Source: Nemertoderma westbladi (lineage: Eukaryota > Xenacoelomorpha > Nemertodermatida > Nemertodermatidae). From it: a stretch of DNA of 64,000 nt. The notes below the pieces were generated by a model that worked only from the letters and a program-made list of their open reading frames with translations, was not told where the DNA came from and did not search any database. Location of the stretch: assembly GCA_032718475.1 (NCBI GenBank), contig JAUCBJ010007706.1, positions 1 through 64,000 of the forward strand. Direction: 5' to 3'. Below are positions 57,280 through 64,000 of the stretch, in pieces. The stretch's first letter is position 1. Each line of letters starts with the position of its first letter. A program made the position numbers and the translations under genes.

Positions 57280-58497
57280 TACTGCTGTACCCCTGTACCA
57301 GTCCCTGCTGCCCTATATCTGTATACAACAGTAGCCTAACCATGAACCATACAACAGAAAAAGAAAGGCGAGCGAAGCGAGCCGAAATTTTTAAACAGCT
57401 AATGCTATTTTTAAGGCACTTCCATAATTGTTAAACCTGTAAACTAACAAATCGGCGCCGGTTTTTATTTTTGGGAGCGCCAAAGCTGAAAGCCGGCACG
57501 CTTTACGATTTTCGAGCGCGCCACGCGCCAAAGTCGGCGTGCTTTACATTTTTCGAGCGCGCCACACGCCACATTGGCGCGCTTTTATTGCAAAGTTGCA
57601 AAGTGTGTATGGATTCCAGTCTGGCCAGAGGGCGGGATTATCAGATTAGGCCTATATTTTAAATAAATTATCATGGAAAGAAAAATTGTATAACCAACCA
57701 TGCTGACTGTACTATTACAGTATTACTACAGTACTATGCCCTGATAGTATCAGGGCATAGTACTGTAGTAATACCTGATACCTGCTATAGGCGTAGGCCC
57801 TATACTGTAAGACAGTAAGAATACGAACTGCGGTCTGACGGTTTTTGTGGGTCCATCTACCTGTCTTGTCTACCAGTCAGCCAGTCTACAGTCAGACAGT
57901 CGGGGAGAAGTTCTATTTTCAACTGAGTTGAAATTTCAACTTTATTTTTTAAAATTCAACTTTTTATTAAAATTCAACTTTAGGAGTAGAGTTTAAAATT
58001 CAACTTTTTTTTAAAATTCAACTTTTGGAGTAGCTTTGGAAATATGGAATTGGAATCCATTACTGGTAGGGCCTATTCCATTGTATAATAGGCCTAATTA
58101 TGACATTCAGCGGTAATTTAATAGGCCTACATCTAATAAATTCCCGTGTAGTATTTCAGCTAATTTGCAAATGTAGGCCTAATCACTTAAAATGTTTTTA
58201 AAAAAAGTATTCCCGACAGTGAAAGTTTTTATTCCATCGGTCAGTCGGTAATGACTGAATGACTAATGAGGGTTAATTTTTCGAGTTACATCCATAAAAA
58301 CAATCAGAACACCCCTTCTGTCTGTCTGTGACGTCTTGGGGGCCTCCTGCCATTTTAGACAGCCTGTAGGGTAGGGCTGTCTGGCTGTAGGGTGGTCCAA
58401 AAAACTTTTTTTTTAATTTTGATATTCTGACAGTGTTTAATATGTAAAAACCTGAAAAAAAGTTGATAGGACAAAAAAAAATCAAGTCAAAGTTATG
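57280..58497. other. non-coding flank with GC-rich cluster and TTCAACTTT repeats
   Basis: Holds a GC-rich GCGCGCCACGCGCC cluster (57450-57585) similar to that at 56205-56375. It also holds the 55-nt palindrome and about five copies of AAAATTCAACTTT between 57935 and 58025. No gene was seen. Confidence 0.45.
57720..57774. repeat. near-perfect 55-nt palindrome (27-bp arms, 1-nt centre)
   Basis: The left arm begins GTATTACTACAGTACTATGC and the right arm is its exact inverse complement, with a single G at 57747 between them. It could extrude a cruciform or, if transcribed, form a perfect hairpin. The one-base loop is too tight for a normal pre-miRNA. Confidence 0.85.
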
Positions 58498-60333
58498 AGA
58501 ACTAGTCCCAGCATGCACCCCACATTGCCCGCTTGGCCCGCATTGTGTCACGTCAACAGTCAATGTCAAAGCAGTGAGGTTTGATATGTCAGTCAGGGAG
58601 ATCATCAATTTTGGGGTTACCCCAAATTTCGAATTCTGGTAATAGACTGTCGAAAATTGGGGTTTTGGGTTCAAATTTGAGGTATTTTTAGGCTCATAAT
58701 ATCGAGTGTTGCTGCGACTTAGGGAAACTGTTGGAGCAACTTCTACTTTTAATATGTTAAAATATAATGTAAAATAAGAACTTTTATCGATGCAATAAAA
58801 TATTTCACCGATGCAAACATGCTTTTATTGGGGGCGAAAATTGAAATTTGAGGTTAAACCTCAAATTTGAGACAAAACCTCAAATTTCGCCAGTCTTTAC
58901 AACATCACCAGCCTGCCAGCAGTAAGGTGTAGCAGTAGGCTTTGCCGCTTATTGCTTATAGAGCTTGGTGAGAATGGGTGACCAGTGTAACCTGTGACAT
59001 GACATGCTGACATGTATGCAGGGTAGGCTTCCTTACAGCACAGCAACTTACAGTCAATAACTTTAATTATTGTTAACTCCGTTAGTGATGGGTGAGAAAA
59101 ATGCAGAAGACTAGAGAAATTCGCTATCCTTACAGCCTTACTGTTGGTAAGAAGAACAGTAGACTAAATCATCACTGTTGCGAGATTCAAGCTCACACAG
59201 CTGCACAGTCACAGACTCAGGAAGGCCTACTATATCTTGTAGATGTTAAATCAATTCCAGAATTTGGAAGTTTACATAGTCCAGTATTCTGGCATTTATC
59301 TGTTCTGTTCATCGTTCATATATTACACATCTTCGGAAAAAAATATGTTTTCTGGTTGTTGTTATCCTCTTTAAAACTTTGTATATCAAATGAAGCCATT
59401 CCTCTCCTGACAGCCTGAAGATGGAAGACTTATGTAATATTCGCCTGCCCTAGCAATGTCAATTGGAATACTGTACCATCATTCTTCCACAGTTTGGAGC
59501 CCATTTCTAGACAAATGTTGCCGCAAATGTTGATGTGGTCAGGTGGTTTATACAATATATGTGGACTTGATTCTTTTGTTAGTTATTCTATGCTACTGGA
59601 GCAGTGGAGACTCTAAAGTTGGAACCACTACCTACTGCAGTATACATCAATTAAAGTTCAATTTTATAATGTGCTTTAAACTTATATGTAAAGATCTAAA
59701 CCTGATCCTCCATTACAACAATGTGCAACATCCTCGTAGACTATTTTAATATCCCAGCCAGACATCCAATGCAATCATGACCTGGCCTGCTGGCCATATA
59801 TATAAAATTATGAAGCAAAGGCCATGCCCCGCCCATCTGCGCATGCTGCCATGTTTGCATGTTCCATACATCACCTCTTCTTTATCAGGGTCATTAACAT
59901 ATGGAACATGCTGGACCTGGAACGCAGTAGAAACATCATCATCACTAATCGCTATTCTTTTAAACAGTCTTTAGACTGTTAGACTCTGCTTTCTTATCAA
60001 GACATCTGAAATGTTTTAGAAATCTAAGTGACTGTTTGTTTATACTATACATACATACATATCCTTTTAAATTGACCTTATGAGGAACCAGAATCATTTA
60101 TAACTTGGGCAAAAAGTATAACCTTTTTCACTAACCTATTCTCGAGGCTTTATCTCATCTCTGGAGTACACCTTGCAGGATGCACTAAAGTTGCATTGCA
60201 ATAGTGTATTAGTGTGTAGGGGTGGATTCTGTTCAAATTTCGATCAAAAATTTTGATCAACACATTCAATGAAATTTTAGAAATTCCACCAAAAATATTT
60301 TGGCACTTGTGTCAAATCAAATAGGTGACCCTC

Positions 60334-60524
60334 CTAATCTTCTAATCCTGAAATCACCAGCTAATCCTGAAATTTAGTGCAGGTGATATCAATATTCCTA
60401 ACTCTTGTTTATTGTTTTTTGGTTACTTTCAACTCACCTCTATAACCTGCTCCTTTGCTAACCCTGTAACCGGGCACTAGTGAAAGTGACTTTAGTTTAG
60501 GTGATTTCAGGATTAGCAGATTAG
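60334..60524. mobile_element. 191-bp MITE inside the left end of the inner element
   Basis: The 25-bp terminal inverted repeats differ at one base: CTAATCTTCTAATCCTGAAA on the left and its inverse TTTCAGGATTAGCAGATTAG on the right, each with GGTGA/TCACC on the inner side. The interior contains an inverted copy of the dispersed AACCTGCTCCTTT...TTTATTG repeat. The uninterrupted inverted partner at 61998-62040 shows the pre-insertion state. Confidence 0.7.
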
Positions 60525-61194
60525 GAGCTAGGAGGCCCTATTGAAAAGTTTTACATGTACGCCGAGCATGTTCGGCGCAGCACTAGAACTTGCGCCGGGA
60601 GCTGGCGCAGAAATGTGCTACGCCGGGCAATGAGCCGGACTGGCCGGCGCAGAGATGTGCTACGCCGGCGTAGCCGGCGGAGAACTGGCAATGGTAGAGA
60701 TGCTCCGCTCGGCGCAGCAGGCGTCGAAATATTCCCGGCTTCGACGCTGCAGATATTGACCCGGCGCCGGAGCAGGAATCAGCCCAGCACACCCGGCATG
60801 CCCGGCGTACATATTTGCCTGGCTGCCTGGCGCAGAAATCAGCCGAACCTAGCACCAGGCAGACAGTGAGACTGAGACAGCAGACATGCGTTCATCAGAC
60901 CAACAGCACAGCAACACATAACAACTGGCCATGCAGGAGGCAGAAAAGAAACTCAGCTATCAGCTGATCAGTCATTATTGCTATTGGTCATAGTCAGTTT
61001 ATTTATTTACATAATATTGCTGTATTGTATAAGCTATATTTATATTATATTATATTATTTGGATGGAGACACCGCTGTCATAGACGCGTATAAATAAAAC
61101 TGCACATATAATAAAACAGGCAGACAGAATGAAGTTGAACAGTGAATAAAACAAAACGACTTATACTATGGCACTATTGATAATGAAACAATTT

Positions 61195-61765
61195 ATTACC
61201 GACACACATGTGTAACCATTGGAAATTGCAGTTCAATGACTCCAAGTGCAAGGTCATGCATGCATCTAGGTTCTAGAAATCCCCAGGCAACCTTTTACAC
61301 AATGAATGGATGGACATTTGTATCGGCAACCGACTGACCGAGGAACGTGATTTTGGAATTACATTTACACCAGACTTGTCCTTCACAGCATCACAGCTCA
61401 CTGCACAAAGACTCCAGCCCGCGCCATGCGAGTCGTACATTTAATACGAAGAACTTTTACATATTTGGAAGCTCGTGGTCGGCCTCTCCTTGAATACGAC
61501 ACAGTTGTTTGTTTGCCTGTTTGCCATTCCTCCGACATGATAAATATTGAACGTCTTGAACAAGTACAACACCGTGTGGTCACTCGCCTTGTACAGTTGT
61601 ACTATCGCTGGATGAGTTGTCATATGAAAACCGACTACTTGCACTCAAACTACCGACATTAATATATCGCCGTGTACTAGCCGACCTTATAACAACATAC
61701 AAGAGTTTATCAACGGGATTGACAAAATTGAGCGAAGTAATTTCTTCCAGTTTCGTTCCTAACTC
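61195..61765 (+). pseudogene. decayed LINE C-terminal reverse transcriptase region (CR1/Jockey-like)
   Basis: Frames broken by stops and shifts give NWKLQFNDSKCKVMHA, then EERDFGITFTPDLSF, then HLIRRTFTYLEARGRPLLEY. ERLEQVQHRVVTRLV follows, and in the next frame MSYENRLLALKLPTLIYRRV and LITTYKSL. These follow the order at the end of CR1/Jockey-type reverse transcriptases. The fragment lacks the catalytic box and lies within the inner inverted-repeat element. Confidence 0.75.
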
Positions 61766-62708
61766 CACCAATGTTAACACGCAACAACTTTGCAGACAGC
61801 GTTGTAAACATTTAGCGCAGGATTTTTGCACCTGGCATGGGCGTGGGTTTGCACAGAGCCGGCGCAGGATTTTTTGCACCCGGCGTGGTTTTGCACAGAG
61901 CCGGCGCAGGATTTTTTGCACCTGGCGTGGTTTTGCTCGGAGCCGGCGCAGGATTTTAGGCACCCGGCGCTGCGTTCGGCGCAGAAAATAAAACTTTTCA
62001 ATAGGGCTAGGAGGGTCCCCTCCCTATTTGACACAAGTGCCAATGTTTTATTTTACTTTTTTTTACCGGGAGAAAAAGTAAAATCAATGCAAAATTATGG
62101 CTCTATGGTACATTATTATGTGGCAATATTATTCAATATTATTGCAGGTTGCTGTGTTGCCGACTTTGCAAAAGCTGTGCCTAACAAAAAGTTACAATAT
62201 TATGGGGACAACTTTCTCCATACCAGGAGGGAAAAAAGAAGGCCTACTAGGTCTACTTTTTCTCCCGATTTTAGGGCATATTCAAGCAAAAAAGTAACAA
62301 TCTAAAAATATAAGTTCTTTAAGCTCTGTACTTCGTTTTATAGGCCTACCATCTGATCATACCACCCCACTGCACCCCTACCAGTAGCCTTTTTAAGTAT
62401 GTTTTAAATATTATATTTCACAACACTCAGACACTAGGCCTACATCAGTTTATTTGTTTACCTTTGCAATACAGTCTGACAGTAACAAGCTATAGGTAAC
62501 AACTACTGAACTAGGCCAACTAAGACTTCTGTCTGTATCTGACGATGCTGCTATGAAATTCAAATTTGGGGTAAAACTCAAATTTAGAGAATTAACCTAA
62601 CCTTGTATTAAATTTGAGGTAATTCCAAAATTGGGTCTATAATTTGAAATTTGAGGTATTCTCAAATTTGATGATCTCCCTGACTGTATGTTATGGGACT
62701 AGTTCTGG

Positions 62709-63286
62709 TCAGAATTACATGAATTTTACTGCATACCACAACTACAGTTACTGAGTTATAGTTCATATCCGTACCGATGGTATTTTCGTATGGCAAAAAT
62801 AAGACTATAAGTATGAAATACCCTATGTTATTGAGATAATGTTTATTGTTTTGGTTAGAAAAGCCCACCACTGTAACCTGCTCCTTTCCGTTAATTAAGT
62901 AATGGAGATTAGTTTATTGTTTTGGTTAGAAAACACCACCACTGTAACACCATCGGTACGCATATGAACGATAACCATGTGCAACTACTGAACTATATAA
63001 CATATTTACAATAACTTAGAAGTTGTCACTCTTGTCAGACGTAAAAAAAATGTAACTAATAAAAATTCATATTTTTGTTCATGTCAGCATGTGCTCGCTG
63101 TTGCTTGCTTGCTTAGGCCTACTGGTCGCTTTCTGGAATGCCTTCAGCCTATCCTATTGTTTGTTATTTATTAGGCATATTTGTAATACCGTATATCAGT
63201 ATATTGTTTGGCAGTTTGGTATATATTAATAATTTGGGAGGCCATTCTATATATATAATATAATATATTCTAAGAAGGCAAAAGAA
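62709..63286. other. non-coding DNA with two inverted dispersed-repeat copies
   Basis: GTTTATTGTTTTGGTTAGAA occurs twice (about 62840 and 62912), each followed by CACCACTGTAAC. The first continues to CTGCTCCTTTCC. These are minus-strand copies of the GGAGCAGG...AACAATAAAC family. No gene was seen. Confidence 0.5.
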
Positions 63287-63532
63287 ATGGATGGTCAATC
63301 TTCCTCATCAGAAAGACCAAGACCCCATAGGCCTATTCGAACAAGGAGTTCAGATAAAGAACCTCCCTTTCTTAGGGCCTATACAGTTATAGGAAACACA
63401 ACCAAATTCTTGTCACAATCCCAACTACCTACGAATGGCGATATCCTCAGGTGCTTAATATGTTCCATATTAACAACCGGGAGCACAATGAACGTCTTTA
63501 TAATGTCAATGTTGTTAAGTGTGGTAAATTAA
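63287..63532 (+). CDS. possible small ORF or exon of unknown function
   Basis: An 81-codon frame beginning MDGQSSSSERPRPHRP, with a Ser/Arg/Pro-rich polar start and the phrase SQLPTNGDILRCLI. The ATG context AAAGAAATGG is good. I recognise no domain. The latter half may be an intronic or repeat extension, since it ends next to a MITE. It could be the first exon of a gene continuing beyond the window, a transposon-derived exon, or chance. Confidence 0.25.
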   Translation: MDGQSSSSERPRPHRPIRTRSSDKEPPFLRAYTVIGNTTKFLSQSQLPTNGDILRCLICSILTTGSTMNVFIMSMLLSVVN

Positions 63533-63543
63533 TGATAAATTAT

Positions 63544-63748
63544 AAATTAATTTCTGGAAGTTTGAATTTCCCGGTACCTTGTACGGCGAGATTTGGACAG
63601 GCCATTCATTGGTTACTTTAAGTAATTACATTCAAAAAAACGTGCAATTGGATAGTTTCCCACTACCCTACCAATGAATGGCCAGTGAAAATCTCCACCT
63701 ACACCTACACGTTACTGGGAAATTCAAACTACCAGGAATTAATTTTTG
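63544..63748. mobile_element. ~205-bp palindromic MITE
   Basis: The left half has AATTAATTTCTGGAAGTTTG, AATTTCCCGGTA, GAGATTT and GGCCATTCATTGGT. The right half repeats these inverted as ACCAATGAATGGCC, AAATCTCC, GGGAAATTC and AAACTACCAGGAATTAATT. The two halves pair almost end to end, leaving a loop near 63615-63660. Confidence 0.75.
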
Positions 63749-63870
63749 GTCGACCATAAATTAATTTTTCGTCAATCATAAATTATTTTTTGGTCGACCA
63801 TAAATTAATTTTTGGTCGACCATAAATTATTTTTTGGTCGACCATAAATTATTTTTTGGTCGACCTTAAA
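63745..63870 (+). repeat. 21-22-bp tandem repeat with GTCGAC palindromes, ~6 copies
   Basis: The unit is close to ATTTTTTGGTCGACCATAAA, with one TCGTCAATCA variant and one CGACCTTAAA variant. GGTCGACC is itself palindromic. It starts at the right end of the MITE. Confidence 0.85.
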
Positions 63871-64000
63871 TTATGACGTCATGGAGAACTTCGGAAAAAA
63901 AAATTAATTGGCAAAGATCAGCAACCGTCAGACAGTCAGGCTGTACGTTGTAAACCCGATATTGCGAGCATATGTGCTACAGCTAACCACATCGTTACCA

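Larger units (their letters stand above)
60299..62042. mobile_element. inner inverted-repeat element with GC-rich subterminal minisatellites
   Basis: The left end TTGGCACTTGTGTCAAAT, then GACCCTCCTA and CCCTATTGAAAAGTTTTA, is matched inverted at the right by TAAAACTTTTCAATAGGG, TAGGAGGGTCC and ATTTGACACAAGTGCCAA. A 191-bp MITE interrupts the left end. Just inside both ends are GC-rich repeats with GGCGCAG and GCCGGCGCAGG cores (60555-60860; 61815-61985), again inverted relative to each other. The frames over these GC blocks on both strands are artefacts. No transposase was found. Confidence 0.65.
58498..62708. mobile_element. 4.2-kb region bounded by diverged inverted repeats
   Basis: GAACTAGTCCCA (58498) and GTCAGTCAGGGAGATCATCA (about 58588) on the left appear inverted on the right as GATGATCTCCCTGACTGTA (from 62670) and TGGGACTAGTTC (to about 62705). 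Related AAATTTGAGGTA blocks lie inside both ends. The left arm has about 60 bp that the right lacks. It looks like an old inverted-repeat element that accumulated other insertions: a LINE fragment and an inner inverted-repeat element. The frame at 59092-59418 has no recognised domain and I do not call it. Confidence 0.5.

Noticed and set aside
59092-59418. 108-codon ORF with a hydrophobic stretch
   Set aside because: No recognised domain, surrounded by transposon remains, no neighbouring exon. It could be chance in AT-rich DNA.
60555-60869. Arg-rich ORFs on both strands
   Set aside because: They read GC-rich minisatellite DNA inside an inverted-repeat element and show no domain. The same holds for 61580-62043.

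Overview
This is a eukaryotic, AT-rich nuclear window. It contains spliced genes with GT-AG introns, a Golgi carbohydrate sulfotransferase, several classes of retrotransposon and many minisatellites. Short palindromes such as TAGGCCTA, ACCGGTACCGGT and CAGTACTG recur throughout. Together with a BEL/Pao-type retroelement and a CHST1-like gene, this suggests a marine invertebrate, perhaps an echinoderm. The species is inference only.

Left part (1-24 kb): the last exon of an unrecognised basic protein with a C-terminal membrane segment lies at 71-920 (+). A two-exon, minus-strand sulfotransferase follows, with exon 1 at 23508-23967 and exon 2 at 1640-2319. Its 21.2 kb intron is 87% filled by one minisatellite (5056-23513, unit 49 bp, roughly 370 copies). 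Read in the gene's direction, each unit begins with a copy of the exon 1/intron junction, including the donor CTG|GTAAGT. The true donor is the first of a train of several hundred near-identical decoys, and the array has nested higher-order duplications. This is the most striking feature of the window.

Middle (24-36.6 kb): a 44-bp minisatellite at 26.6-27.2 kb precedes an intronless gene (27952-29793, +). The gene encodes a secreted protein with nine acidic Ser/Glu 29-residue repeats followed by a basic region containing four RLF(S/G)SK motifs. Next comes a 3.2 kb segment bounded by ~350-bp inverted repeats (32256-35424).

Right part (36.6-64 kb) is mostly mobile DNA. It holds three copies of one RTE-like LINE (36.65, 39.63 and 53.63 kb), with 40- and 41-bp minisatellites around the first two, and a minus-strand zinc-knuckle/nuclease-like retroelement remnant (41.66-42.77 kb). 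It also holds a BEL/Pao gag-protease ORF lacking reverse transcriptase (46.26-50.90 kb) behind a leader of serial duplications, and a zinc-knuckle ORF fused in frame to LINE sequence (52.5-54.0 kb). The rest includes a non-autonomous hAT-like element with a perfect 8-bp target duplication (56454-57279), a near-perfect 55-nt palindrome (57720-57774), nested inverted-repeat elements (58.5-62.7 kb) enclosing a decayed LINE, and a palindromic MITE at 63.5 kb. Apart from the sulfotransferase, the acidic-repeat gene and the exon at 71-920, little here looks like a conventional host gene.
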